A stretch of DNA of 64,000 bases, from assembly GCA_963675055.2 (NCBI GenBank), contig CAXXJE010000002.1, forward strand, positions 2,046,001-2,110,000, read 5' to 3'. The notes beneath the pieces were generated by a model that was not told the origin of the DNA, made no database searches, and saw nothing but the letters and a program-made list of their open reading frames with translations. Made by a program: the position numbers and the translations under genes. The stretch comes from PGYT01 sp963675055. GTDB lineage: Bacteria; Bacteroidota; Ignavibacteria; Ignavibacteriales; Melioribacteraceae. Positions 8,072 through 17,837 of this stretch are shown here, in pieces. Numbering within the stretch: position 1 is the stretch's first letter; every line of letters begins with the position of its first letter.

Positions 8072-9371
8072 AATATTAATTGCTGCGGCAACAATAATTC
8101 CAACTGCAATATTTGCAGTACTGATTTACTTCTGGAGTTATGCTGATGTTACACCCGCCGGGATAATCGCAACAACATATCATAGTGAGGTGGAAGTTGG
8201 TACTTTTAATAAAATAGAAGTGCAAAGGGGGAACTGGAATATTCATGTTAAACAATCGGATACATTAAAATTAATTGTATATGGTGGTGACCAGCTAATT
8301 GAGTCGTTTATGATTGCGGAGGTGGAGAATAATACACTTAATCTTGATATAAGAGATGAGTTTAAGTACTTCGACAACGCCTCAATACAAGCTGAATTAG
8401 AACTACCCTTTTTATCCGAAATAGAACTGCGTCAACAGTCACAGTTAGATATAAAGCACTACTTCTCTGATCATTTGAGAGTTGAGTTACACGATAACTC
8501 AGCTATTTTAATGGATAGCAGTAGAGCAGCTAACCTGCATTTAAAAGCGGATGGAATCACGTGTGCACAGGCATTGGACTGTGGAATAGACTTGTTTAAT
8601 TATAATTTATCCGGTAATTCAATGATAATACTGGAAGAGAATCCTCATAAGATAAAAGGACATCTATCGGATAACAGTTATTTAAGAATCGGTGCCGATG
8701 AGTATTACTCAGAGTCACAGGAAATAAATTATAGAATTATTTCCAGTCTAATGCCCGACTTGTCATTTGTTCGTAATGATCAATATTTGAATTATATAAT
8801 GAGAGAGAACTATAATGCAACACTTTACGATCATAAGACTGGCTTTAAATCTGAGGATGTTGTATCACATAGAAATAGAATATTCTGGTATGATATTATA
8901 CGTTTCACTGGAGGAGAAATTCTTAATGAACAAATAGGTGCCTGGAATTTAACTTATAACGAAAATAAACTTATGTCGTGTTCGATTGTGTTTCCGAGTG
9001 AAGATCCTGAGATATTCCCGAGATTGCTTAAGAAAATTTCAAATAAACTGGGTTTTGAACCGGAACAAAGTCTGCCATATTCATTCATCGGTCAAAGAAG
9101 AGATAAGGATACTGTGAAAATATATACATGGCAGAAACATATTGATACTCTTAAATCAACAATAGTTACTGCATTATCAGAGTCATATGGAACACCTAAC
9201 ATTAGAGTTTTTCTGCTGCCCGATGTAGATAGTATGTATGAATCATTTGCAAATGTTCGTTGGATGAACAAGATTGTACGGAAGGAGAGGCTCATTGATG
9301 GCCTTATTAAACAATTTATAGAGAACAAGGATGAAGATTTGTCCAACCTGTTAAGAATCAAAGTCCACTGA
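8055..9371 (+). CDS. Membrane-anchored GIN/DUF2807-like protein, copy 1
   Basis: This is 438 residues from the ATG at 8055 (AAAGGGG just upstream; an ATG at 8061 is equally possible). One N-terminal membrane helix (about residues 8-28) leads to an outward domain. Residues about 50-220 resemble the GIN/DUF2807 beta-solenoid: FNKIEVQRGNWNIHVKQSDT, DTLKLIVYGG, LNLDIRDEF, then repeating short strands. Residues about 240-420 form a second domain shared with the next gene (SCSIVFPSEDPEIF, then LGFEP and a W-containing strand). GIN domains are common in Bacteroidota envelope proteins of unknown function. Its place behind GntR and ABC genes suggests an envelope-stress or sensing role, which is inference. 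Confidence 0.65.
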   Translation: MKMTNKILIAAATIIPTAIFAVLIYFWSYADVTPAGIIATTYHSEVEVGTFNKIEVQRGNWNIHVKQSDTLKLIVYGGDQLIESFMIAEVENNTLNLDIRDEFKYFDNASIQAELELPFLSEIELRQQSQLDIKHYFSDHLRVELHDNSAILMDSSRAANLHLKADGITCAQALDCGIDLFNYNLSGNSMIILEENPHKIKGHLSDNSYLRIGADEYYSESQEINYRIISSLMPDLSFVRNDQYLNYIMRENYNATLYDHKTGFKSEDVVSHRNRIFWYDIIRFTGGEILNEQIGAWNLTYNENKLMSCSIVFPSEDPEIFPRLLKKISNKLGFEPEQSLPYSFIGQRRDKDTVKIYTWQKHIDTLKSTIVTALSESYGTPNIRVFLLPDVDSMYESFANVRWMNKIVRKERLIDGLIKQFIENKDEDLSNLLRIKVH

Positions 9372-9380
9372 GGTATAGCT

Positions 9381-10703
9381 ATGAGGAAGCTAGTTAATAA
9401 AATATTTGCACTGATTGGATTAGTAATATCATTTATGATTATTGCTTTCTTAGTTTACTTCAAAGCATTTGCCGAAGTAACACCGTCCCCCGTCAGTGTT
9501 ACCAAATTAACACAGGAGCTGGAAGTAGATAAGTTTATAGGTATTACAAACGGAAGAGGACTCTGGCGAATTGTTGTTGAACAGGCCGATACTCAAAGTG
9601 TGGCAATAAATTGCGGTGATAACCTATTTGATAATTACCTTGACGCCCGTATTGAGAATGGTGTGTTAGTTCTTGATCTCACTGATGAATTTACATATGA
9701 AAATACTGCCTTGATGGATGTCCAAATCAAATCTCCTTATATAAATAAAATCCTAGCAAGGAAATTTTCAATGTACTGGTTGAAAAAAGTTAAGTATGAC
9801 AGTTTGGATGTTCATGCAACTGGTGCGAGTCTTATTGTATTAGATACATGTGATGTTAATAACCTGAGTATATTTGCTAAGGGTAAAACCAGTATGAAAT
9901 CAATAGGAAGTAATATTGGAACTGTTAACTACAATATATCTGAAGATAATATCACAGAGTTCAGCAAGCAGCCGGATAACAATAGTGGAGTATTAACCGG
10001 GAACGCTTTTATTAAAGTTAAGGATAGAAGCATATTATCGCCGGAGAAAGAATCAGAATTTAGCCAATTCCGAATCAAATCCTTTCCGGGTCTTCCGGTA
10101 TTCGAAAATGAAAAAGAGCTAAGTAAGTATATGAAATTGGAGTTCGGAGTTGTGAAAAGTGAAGTATACTCATCATATGATAAAAACGGAAATCCATATT
10201 TGAAGTATCTCTTTTCTCACCTTGGCAGAATAGCAATGACAAGTCAGGGGCAGAGTTTTAGTGGGGGAAGATTTGCTGGGCAAGATGTCTATGCTTGGCA
10301 ATTTTATTTTGTCAGAGGTACAATTAGTAAGATAAGTATTTTTTATCCCGAAAATTCGAATCTTGATACACTTTTTAATAACATAACAAAAACCTACGGA
10401 ATACCAGATAATGAAAGCAGTCAATCAGGTCATTATTCAGCGTCTTGGAATCATTTATTCTCCGGAATCGATTCTTCTCTTTCTGTTCAAGTAAAACAGG
10501 GAGTGGATGGAAGTATTTTTCTTGGCTTTCAATTATGGGAACCAGAACTCGAAAGAATTGCTCTTGAGAAGGAATGGATGCATTCTTATTACTACAGAGT
10601 AAGCGGGATATACTTAAAGAAAATTATAGAAAGTGTTTTTATTGGTAATGAAAATAGATTCGAGAAGAATAAGTTTCGAACAATCCCGTTTTTCCTTAAT
10701 TGA
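9381..10703 (+). CDS. Membrane-anchored GIN/DUF2807-like protein, copy 2
   Basis: This 440-residue paralogue lies directly after copy 1 (9-base gap, GAGG overlapping the previous stop). The layout is the same: N-terminal membrane helix ending near AFAEVTP (ADVTP in copy 1), a GIN-like beta region starting ELEVDKFIGITNGRGLWR with VVEQADT where copy 1 has VKQSDT, and a C-terminal domain with SKISIFYPENSNLDTL and TKTYGIPD. Sequence divergence between the copies is large, so the duplication is old. It is the last gene of the operon. No terminator was found, only a small hairpin at 10753-10770 (TCAATCT, CATC, AGATTGA). Confidence 0.65.
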   Translation: MRKLVNKIFALIGLVISFMIIAFLVYFKAFAEVTPSPVSVTKLTQELEVDKFIGITNGRGLWRIVVEQADTQSVAINCGDNLFDNYLDARIENGVLVLDLTDEFTYENTALMDVQIKSPYINKILARKFSMYWLKKVKYDSLDVHATGASLIVLDTCDVNNLSIFAKGKTSMKSIGSNIGTVNYNISEDNITEFSKQPDNNSGVLTGNAFIKVKDRSILSPEKESEFSQFRIKSFPGLPVFENEKELSKYMKLEFGVVKSEVYSSYDKNGNPYLKYLFSHLGRIAMTSQGQSFSGGRFAGQDVYAWQFYFVRGTISKISIFYPENSNLDTLFNNITKTYGIPDNESSQSGHYSASWNHLFSGIDSSLSVQVKQGVDGSIFLGFQLWEPELERIALEKEWMHSYYYRVSGIYLKKIIESVFIGNENRFEKNKFRTIPFFLN

Positions 10704-10864
10704 ATTCCATAATAAACGGTTTTTAACAAAACCTCCCGCCGGTCTGTTCGTCTCAATCTCATCAGATTGACATGTTTAAATAGTCTAGTATAAATGACTT
10801 TACGTGCTTATCGAAAAAGAGTAAATTTCCTAAACAAACTTAAAATACTACCGGGAGACGAATT

Positions 10865-13579
10865 TTGATAAATTTTACAAAAAAATCCATTTCAGTGCTA
10901 ACCATGTACCAAATGATATTTGTGTTATTTGCATTAACACTTTCTTTGTTTGCTCAGCCTCAATACAGAATTAACGAAGCCAGAACTAAAGCTGAAGCAC
11001 TTCAAAGATCGATGGATAAAAGTAAAAGGAACATAACAACCTCAAACCAGAACAGTTACGATGTTAAACACTATTTGATAGATATTAATTTCGATCCCGC
11101 CAGACAAGTCATCAACGGGTTGGTTGTTGTTACTGCTGAAATTACCGGAAACTCATTGTCACTGTTTGACCTAGATCTGTCAAATAATATGGTTGTCGAT
11201 TCGGTTATCAGCGGCGGCTCCACTGTTTCTTACAGCCGCAATGGGGATTTACTTACAATTAATCTTGAGAAGGAATACACATCCGGTGAGACAGCTAAAG
11301 TTGCAGTTTATTATAACGGCAGTCCGGAGGCCAGTGGTCTAGGTTCATTCGGATTCGACAGCTTCAATGGCAAGCCTTTGATCTGGAGCTTAAGTGAACC
11401 TTACGGCGCCAGAGAATGGTGGCCCTGCAAGGATGCCCCGGGAGATAAAGCCGATAGCGTTGACATTAAATATACAGTCCCTGAAGGTATGATTGCCGCT
11501 TCTAACGGGAGACTTATCGACGAAACGACAGCTAACGGTAAAACAACTTTCTGGTGGAAAGAGAATTATCCGATTGCTACTTATCTTGTTTCAATAGCCG
11601 CTTACGAATATACTCATTACACGGATGAGTACATTGCTATGAACGGCGATACAATGGGTATCGACTTCTTTGTCGCGCCGGAACATTACGAAAACTCGAG
11701 ATACACATTCCTGGATGTTTCAGATATGATCTCTGTCTTTGCCGGTCTGTTCGGCGAGTACCCGTTTGTTAAAGACAAGTACGGACATGCCGAATTTCCA
11801 TGGGGAGGGGGTATGGAGCATCAGACAATCACGAGTCTCGGTAATATACATTCCTCCAATGGACTTTATTTCCAGGGACTAATCGCACATGAACTTGCGC
11901 ACATGTGGTGGGGAGATATGATAACATGTTCCAACTTCAGGAATATCTGGATCAACGAAGGTTTTGCAACTTATTCTGAAGCGCTGCTTGCCGAGGCATT
12001 GTACGGAAAAGATTCTTACAAGAGTCAAATTTCACTTGAAGAGCATTACGGCGGAGGTACTGTTATAGTAGATGATACGACAGATGTAAACAGGATATTC
12101 AGTGGCGCACTTTCATATAGTAAAGGTGCGTATGTGCTTCATATGCTGCGTCATGTTGTCGGCGATGAAGACTTTTTTAATATTCTCAGGACATATGCAG
12201 ATGATCCCCGTTTTAAGTATAAGGATGCCGACACAGAAGATTTCCGTGGCGTTTGTGAAGAAGTATCCGGCATGAACCTCGAAAAGTTTTTCGATCAATG
12301 GATTTACGGTGAGTACTTCCCGCAGTATTCTTACGGATACACGGTAAATGAGACAGGTAACGTTTTTGAAGTAAATCTGGTTATAGATCAGATTCAGACA
12401 AATACCGGTTTATTCTGGATGCCTATTGATGTTGAGATTACGACAACTTCTGGAAAACAAACAGTGGTAGTCTGGGATTCGCTTGAGACTCAGACATTTA
12501 CTTTCTATCTTGATGAAAGTCCGGTGAAGGTTGAGCTCGATCCGGATGAATGGATATTGAAAAAGACATCCGAGAAATTAGTAAATGCCTCGCTGGATAA
12601 AGGAGCTTTGCTTGTCAATGGCTTGAACTGGAGTCTTGGAGATAAAGTGTATTCAGCTTATGAGAACAGTACATTTTGGGGTAATACCGAAATCAGTTTC
12701 TGGGATCTATTCGATGAACCGAATAATGGATATCCTGCCGCTCTGCCGGAGGCAGTTGGAAATGGTGAAATTGGAATAGCCACTTTGGCGCAATATTCAA
12801 CTATAATATGGCTGTCGCATAACAATGGCGGGGATCTTCCTGATTGGAACAACCTGCAAATAATGGATTACCTTGAAGCCGGAGGAAATGTAATTTTAAT
12901 GACCAGAACGGGGCGCCAGTTTATTAATGACAGGATGGCAAACTATATCGGAATAGATTGGGGATCGTCTTCCAGCAGTATTGTACATAATTGTATCAGC
13001 ACATATTCCGGTGTAACTGATATGGAATTGACAAGTGCGAATACATTTATAGATTTATTCTCAACGGAACCCGCTAAAGATTACAGTAAACTCTTGTTCA
13101 AAACTAATGAGTCCCTGGAACAGGAAAGGGGAATGGGAATATGGGCCAATCCTCCGGACGGAGGTCAGTTCGTCTATATTGCGGCACGTCCGTACCTTGT
13201 TAATCAGGAGGATTTGAAAAACAATCTCGAATATATTGCTACCACAATGTTCGGTGAACCGGTTGGGGTTGAAGATGTTTCCGGCAGTCCTGTTCCAAAT
13301 GAATTTAGCCTTAAGCAGAATTATCCTAATCCGTTTAATCCGATAACAAAAATTAGATACGAAATACCCGTTATAGAAACCGGTCGTCCGGCCTCCATTG
13401 TATCCTTAGCTGTATATGATATTCTCGGTAAACAGGTTGCAGTTTTAGTTAATGAAGTTCAATCACCGGGAACTTACGAGGTAGAATTTAATGCATCCGA
13501 ATTGACCTCCGGAATATATTTCTGCGAATTAAAAGCCAATGAAAGTAGAAGAATTTCTAAGATGATATTGCTTAAATAA
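10865..13579 (+). CDS. Secreted M1-family metallopeptidase with C-terminal amidotransferase-like domain and T9SS tag
   Basis: The protein has 904 residues from a TTG at 10865, chosen because GGGAG lies 6 bases upstream; the next start is ATG at 10904. A signal peptide ends SLFAQ. The M1 aminopeptidase core has GGGMEHQ (usual GxMEN, here H), zinc site HELAH at residues 342-346 and the third ligand in NEGFATYSE (E365), so it looks catalytically complete. From about residue 590 to 790 a non-peptidase domain follows (TIIWLSHNNGGDLPDWN, YLEAGGNVILMTRTG), like ThuA or class I amidotransferase folds. The last 80 residues are a type IX secretion tag (QNYPNPFNP, YDILGKQVAVLVNE). It is expected outside the cell. 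Confidence 0.85.
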   Translation: MINFTKKSISVLTMYQMIFVLFALTLSLFAQPQYRINEARTKAEALQRSMDKSKRNITTSNQNSYDVKHYLIDINFDPARQVINGLVVVTAEITGNSLSLFDLDLSNNMVVDSVISGGSTVSYSRNGDLLTINLEKEYTSGETAKVAVYYNGSPEASGLGSFGFDSFNGKPLIWSLSEPYGAREWWPCKDAPGDKADSVDIKYTVPEGMIAASNGRLIDETTANGKTTFWWKENYPIATYLVSIAAYEYTHYTDEYIAMNGDTMGIDFFVAPEHYENSRYTFLDVSDMISVFAGLFGEYPFVKDKYGHAEFPWGGGMEHQTITSLGNIHSSNGLYFQGLIAHELAHMWWGDMITCSNFRNIWINEGFATYSEALLAEALYGKDSYKSQISLEEHYGGGTVIVDDTTDVNRIFSGALSYSKGAYVLHMLRHVVGDEDFFNILRTYADDPRFKYKDADTEDFRGVCEEVSGMNLEKFFDQWIYGEYFPQYSYGYTVNETGNVFEVNLVIDQIQTNTGLFWMPIDVEITTTSGKQTVVVWDSLETQTFTFYLDESPVKVELDPDEWILKKTSEKLVNASLDKGALLVNGLNWSLGDKVYSAYENSTFWGNTEISFWDLFDEPNNGYPAALPEAVGNGEIGIATLAQYSTIIWLSHNNGGDLPDWNNLQIMDYLEAGGNVILMTRTGRQFINDRMANYIGIDWGSSSSSIVHNCISTYSGVTDMELTSANTFIDLFSTEPAKDYSKLLFKTNESLEQERGMGIWANPPDGGQFVYIAARPYLVNQEDLKNNLEYIATTMFGEPVGVEDVSGSPVPNEFSLKQNYPNPFNPITKIRYEIPVIETGRPASIVSLAVYDILGKQVAVLVNEVQSPGTYEVEFNASELTSGIYFCELKANESRRISKMILLK

Positions 13580-13584
13580 TCTGC

Positions 13585-13611
13585 AGCCCGTCATAAAAAT
13601 GGCGGGCTTTT
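13585..13611 (+). terminator. Rho-independent terminator after the M1 peptidase
   Basis: AGCCCGTCAT (13585-13594) pairs with ATGGCGGGCT (13599-13608) with one T-G wobble and a 4-base AAAA loop, followed by TTTT. It begins 6 bases after the stop codon. Confidence 0.85.
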
Positions 13612-13736
13612 CCAAAAATTTTTAAATATTTCGTTTAATAACCATATATTAGCATTCGAAATGAAATGCTCCTGTCTGTGTACGAAGCAATTATTATTCA
13701 ATATATAAAATAAGTTGTCGGACATTATTGGAAGCT

Positions 13737-16700
13737 ATGCAGAAGCTGAAGGGAGTACTGTTTTTCATTATAGTAACTGTTACGATAATCATTCCAATGT
13801 TTATTTTTCCCTCGAACATTAACGCCGCTAAAACAATAAATCACGATGAATTGAAATTTCGATATCTTACTCCGGAAAACGGATTAGGATTCACGGGGGT
13901 TAAATGTTTCTGCGAAGATCAATTCGGATTTTTATGGATTGGCGGAGAAGGAGGACTGGACCGTTATGATGGAAACAATATACTTCATTTTAGCGTCGAT
14001 CCGTTTGATTCTACAAGTCTGCCGGATCCAATTGTTAATGCACTTCATCTCGATACGAAAAACCGGCTTTGGTTAGGATCTTCAGGCGGATTAACTCTTT
14101 TTGATTACAGACTTATGTCTTTTTCACGAGTTGATATCGGACTGGACTCAACTGATTCGAAGGAGGTACTTTGCATAAGTGAAACAGCTGAGAACGGCAA
14201 AGTAGTACTATGGTTAAGCATACTGGACTATGGATTAATTAAGTTCTATCCGGATGAAAAAAAAACGATTTGCTTTAAGCCTATGCCTGACGGCGAAAGC
14301 TCAATCAATGACAATATCATTTTCGGTATTCATGCTGATGAAGATAATATAATTTGGCTGGCAACTTACAAGGGTGGACTTAACCGTTTTGATCCTGTTT
14401 CCGAAAAATTCAGTCAATTCGTATATAATCCTGATATTAAGAATTCAATTCCTGAAAATCACTTAATATTTGTAACCAGCACAAAAATAGACGGTGAAAA
14501 AACTATCTGGATCGGAAGCGGAAGCAGGGGCCTTATCCGGTTTAATCCGCAGACAAATTCATTCGTAAATTATACAACAATACAATCCGACCCTTTCTCA
14601 ATAAGTAACAACCGTGTACTTAATATAGTTGAAAACAAGGGCAAACTTTATCTGGGAACAGCCGGAGGCGCATTAAATGTATTTGATCCCGCAACAGAGA
14701 AATTTCAGCGTTTTGTTAGTAACTCTCTACCCGGGTCTATAAACAGCGATCTAATAACCTCCAGTTATAAATCCGAATCCGGCCAAATTTATTTCGGTAC
14801 TTATGAAAACGGGATTTCCTATATCGATCTTAATCCGACAGGTTTCGTAACAATTCCCTGTGATGAACCCGGTTCAAATAGTTTATCGGCAAACTCCGTG
14901 TTAAGTATGGCAAGAACTGAGGAAGGTTTTGTCTATGCGGGAAATATGAAAGGAATAGATATAATTAATGAAGCAGATATGTCGGTTAAACAACTGAAAT
15001 ACTTGCCTGCGCTTAATAATCTTGTTAACGGTGTGGTAGTGGTTTCACTATTTACATCAAAATATGAAGACAATATCCTTTGGATAGGAACATTTAATAA
15101 GGGACTTATTAAGTATAATTATAAAACCGGCAATTATAAGATTTATAATAACAATCCGCATGATCCCGAATCGATAAGTCATAACACAGTGGCTTCGTTA
15201 TACGAAGATTCTTTCGGCGGTTTATGGTTTAGTGTCGCTAATTATGGAATAAACAGGCTGGATATAGCCGGGGAAAAGATCAGCCGGTATTCGAATATAA
15301 CGGATGATTCAAAATCACTAAGCAGCAACTATATAATGTATATTTATGAAGATACCGACAGCTTGCTATGGGTTTGCACCGAACAGGGAATAAACCGTTA
15401 TAATCGTGATACTGATAATTTTACACGATTCGGTTTTGAAGAAGACAATATACTTACGAATTCAAAAATTATTGCCTCTATAACCAATGATACGAACAAA
15501 AAGAACATTCTGTGGGTGGCTTCCGCTGCCGGACTAATAAAGTTTGATAAAACAAGCGGTATGTTTAAAAGGTACACTACGAAAAACGGATTGGCAGCTA
15601 ACCTGATTCTCACTGTGCAGGCGCATAAAGAATCGATATGGATGTGTTCACTTAATGGTATAAGCGTATTAAATACTATTGATGAATCAGTAATCAATTT
15701 CCATAAAAGAGATGGAATTGATATAAATGAATTCAATATGACAACGCTTAAAAGTGAACTTATATATTTCGGTGGTTCGAACGGACTTGTCTATTTTAAT
15801 CCGGACAGTATTGTGTTGGAGGATGTAGTTCCGGAAGCGGTTTTAACAGATTTCTATTTATTTAACAATAAAATTAAACCCGGCAACAATACTATGCTGG
15901 ATTCATCGATAAGTATTAAAAATGAATTGGTCCTTAGTTACAAAGATTATGTATTTGGATTCGGGTTTACCGCTCCGAATTTAAAAGATTTCGAAAATCA
16001 GACTTTCCAATACATGCTTGCCGGTTTTCATGATGAATGGATCGAGACCCCTTTCGGAAACAGGACGGCAACATTTACTAACATTCCTCCGGGCACCTAC
16101 GAATTCCGAATCAGGGCGGCTGCCGGATTGAAAAGGTGGAATGATAAATATAGAACACTCATTATTAAAATAACTCCTCCGTTTTGGAAAACATGGTGGG
16201 CATATACTCTATATGTTTTGTTTTCAACCGTGATGCTCGCCGGATTTGTGCAATGGCGTACCCGCAAGACAAAAAGTGAAAATATCAGGCTTGAAAACGA
16301 AGTGGACAAGCGGACTGAAGAATTAAAAAAACTCAATTCTGATAAGGATAGATTTTTCTCAATTGTTGCACATGATATAAAAAGTCCTCTCGTTGCTATG
16401 CTGAATTTTTCAAAAGTTCTGACAAAACACTATAACCGGATGACGGATCAGGAAAAGTATGAAGCGATTTCGGAAATTCATGAATCACTGAATAACAGTT
16501 ACAGGTATCTGAATAACCTTCTCGACTGGTCTCGGATTCAACTCGACCGTTTTGAATTCTGTCCTCAAATCATCAATATTAAAGAAATTGTGGAGAAAAG
16601 TATTACATACCTTTGCTCCGTTGCTGAAGTAAAAAGTATAAACCTTGTCTCCGAAATTAACGATGATGATACTGCTTATGCGGATTATGAGATGGTATCG

Positions 16701-17021
16701 ATTGTTATTCGCAACCTGCTGTCCAACGGAATAAAATTCACAAGAAACGGAGGGCAGGTTGGAATAAAGTGTTACGCCAGCGATAAAGTTGAAATAAAAG
16801 TATGCGACAGCGGTGTAGGCATTAGAAAAGAGGAAATAAATCAACTGTTCAGGATCGATAAAATCGTTAAAACTAAAGGAACGGCTGATGAAGAGGGAAC
16901 AGGATTGGGTCTGATACTGTGCAAAGAGTTAATTACTAAAAACAACGGTGAAATATTTGCCGAGAGCAAATTGAATGAAGGAAGCACTTTTACAGTAATT
17001 TTACCCGGAAATTCTCCATAA
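13737..17021 (+). CDS. Two-component sensor histidine kinase with propeller and Y_Y_Y sensor domains
   Basis: This is 1094 residues from the ATG at 13737 (an in-frame TTG at 13728 is possible). An N-terminal hydrophobic segment is followed by about 14 regulator-propeller blades (for example EDQFGFLWIGGEGGLDRYDG), forming a large periplasmic sensor. A Y_Y_Y domain (YMLAGFHDEW, NIPPGTYEFRIRA) and one membrane helix near residue 825 follow. The kinase has HisKA with H879 (IVAHDIKSP), N-box NLLSNGIKFT, DSGVGI and GTGLGL. Unlike hybrid regulators of this sensor type it ends there, without receiver or AraC domains. The partner regulator starts 13 bases later. Members often sense glycans, which is only a guess here. 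Confidence 0.9.
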   Translation: MQKLKGVLFFIIVTVTIIIPMFIFPSNINAAKTINHDELKFRYLTPENGLGFTGVKCFCEDQFGFLWIGGEGGLDRYDGNNILHFSVDPFDSTSLPDPIVNALHLDTKNRLWLGSSGGLTLFDYRLMSFSRVDIGLDSTDSKEVLCISETAENGKVVLWLSILDYGLIKFYPDEKKTICFKPMPDGESSINDNIIFGIHADEDNIIWLATYKGGLNRFDPVSEKFSQFVYNPDIKNSIPENHLIFVTSTKIDGEKTIWIGSGSRGLIRFNPQTNSFVNYTTIQSDPFSISNNRVLNIVENKGKLYLGTAGGALNVFDPATEKFQRFVSNSLPGSINSDLITSSYKSESGQIYFGTYENGISYIDLNPTGFVTIPCDEPGSNSLSANSVLSMARTEEGFVYAGNMKGIDIINEADMSVKQLKYLPALNNLVNGVVVVSLFTSKYEDNILWIGTFNKGLIKYNYKTGNYKIYNNNPHDPESISHNTVASLYEDSFGGLWFSVANYGINRLDIAGEKISRYSNITDDSKSLSSNYIMYIYEDTDSLLWVCTEQGINRYNRDTDNFTRFGFEEDNILTNSKIIASITNDTNKKNILWVASAAGLIKFDKTSGMFKRYTTKNGLAANLILTVQAHKESIWMCSLNGISVLNTIDESVINFHKRDGIDINEFNMTTLKSELIYFGGSNGLVYFNPDSIVLEDVVPEAVLTDFYLFNNKIKPGNNTMLDSSISIKNELVLSYKDYVFGFGFTAPNLKDFENQTFQYMLAGFHDEWIETPFGNRTATFTNIPPGTYEFRIRAAAGLKRWNDKYRTLIIKITPPFWKTWWAYTLYVLFSTVMLAGFVQWRTRKTKSENIRLENEVDKRTEELKKLNSDKDRFFSIVAHDIKSPLVAMLNFSKVLTKHYNRMTDQEKYEAISEIHESLNNSYRYLNNLLDWSRIQLDRFEFCPQIINIKEIVEKSITYLCSVAEVKSINLVSEINDDDTAYADYEMVSIVIRNLLSNGIKFTRNGGQVGIKCYASDKVEIKVCDSGVGIRKEEINQLFRIDKIVKTKGTADEEGTGLGLILCKELITKNNGEIFAESKLNEGSTFTVILPGNSP

Positions 17022-17034
17022 ATCTAAATTACTC

Positions 17035-17715
17035 ATGCAGATAACTAATAATAAAAAGATTAGAATAGTAATTGCTGATGATCATCCGTTGTTGTTAAGC
17101 GGCTTAAAACTTGTAATCAGGTCGGAAACTTCTATTGATTTGGTTGGGGAAGCCGCAGACGGTAAAAAAGCTCTTGAAATAATCCAAAAGAAACAACCGG
17201 ACATAGCAATCCTTGACTATGATATGCCCGGACTAAACGGTCTGGAAGTGTTAAAGGATATCCAGCAAAGTGGATTAGATGTTAAGGTTATTTTTTTGAC
17301 AATGAACAATGATTCGAAAGTATTTAAAGAAGCTGTTAGTCTCGGCGTGAAAGGTTATTTGTTGAAAGATAGTATAGAAGATGAAATTATTGAAGCGATA
17401 AATGAAGTTTATAGCGGAGGCGCATTTATCAGTCCGGAATTGTCTAAATATTTGGTCATAGGACGGAGTGATTCCGATTCCATTTCATCCCGAATAGAAA
17501 ACTGGGAACAACTTACTCCAACTGAAATAAAGGTGCTGAAACTTGTTGCAGAGAATAAAGGAACAAAGGAGATTGCCGGGGAACTCTTTATAAGTAAACG
17601 AACAGTCGACAGACACAGGGAAAACATCTGCCGTAAACTGGATATACACGGGCATAACGCAATAATTCATTTTGTTTATAAATACCACGATTTAATTCTC
17701 TCCTACAATCAGTAA
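17035..17715 (+). CDS. NarL/FixJ-family response regulator
   Basis: The protein has 226 residues. The N-terminal receiver has the acidic pocket IADDHP, phospho-acceptor D61 (AILDYDMPGLNG), the conserved Thr position FLTMN and Lys in YLLKDS. After a linker comes a LuxR-type helix-turn-helix (LTPTEIKVLKLVAENKGTKE, ISKRTVDRHRENICRKLDI). It follows the sensor kinase by 13 bases, so they are almost certainly a cognate pair. Regulators of this family bind pairs of TACCCAT-like heptamers when in the NarL branch. Heptamers of that type occur immediately downstream at 17764-17802, which suggests this protein controls the next transcript. Confidence 0.9.
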   Translation: MQITNNKKIRIVIADDHPLLLSGLKLVIRSETSIDLVGEAADGKKALEIIQKKQPDIAILDYDMPGLNGLEVLKDIQQSGLDVKVIFLTMNNDSKVFKEAVSLGVKGYLLKDSIEDEIIEAINEVYSGGAFISPELSKYLVIGRSDSDSISSRIENWEQLTPTEIKVLKLVAENKGTKEIAGELFISKRTVDRHRENICRKLDIHGHNAIIHFVYKYHDLILSYNQ

Positions 17716-17763
17716 AATCAGTGTTGTTGATCCTCACAATTTGATTCAACACAAATCATTCCT

Positions 17764-17802
17764 ATGGGTATAAGTACCCACATAAATGGGTATCGATGCG
17801 TA
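17764..17802. promoter_or_regulatory. Cluster of NarL-like heptamers spaced 11 bases apart
   Basis: ATGGGTA (17764-17770), TACCCAC (17775-17781) and ATGGGTA (17786-17792) alternate in orientation with starts exactly 11 bases apart, one helical turn. ATGCGTA (17796-17802) adds an imperfect fourth copy. They lie between the NarL/FixJ regulator and the stand-alone receiver. The heptamer TACCCAT is the NarL-type recognition sequence, so binding by the upstream regulator is plausible. The repeats could also form RNA hairpins. Confidence 0.5.
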
Positions 17803-17837
17803 TTTGGTAGTTGGCATTTTCTCCATATCTAGAAACC

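Noticed and set aside
10753..10770. Hairpin after the second GIN gene as a terminator
   Set aside because: The stem is AT-rich with no T-tract and lies 50 bases after the stop; noted in the gene entry only.
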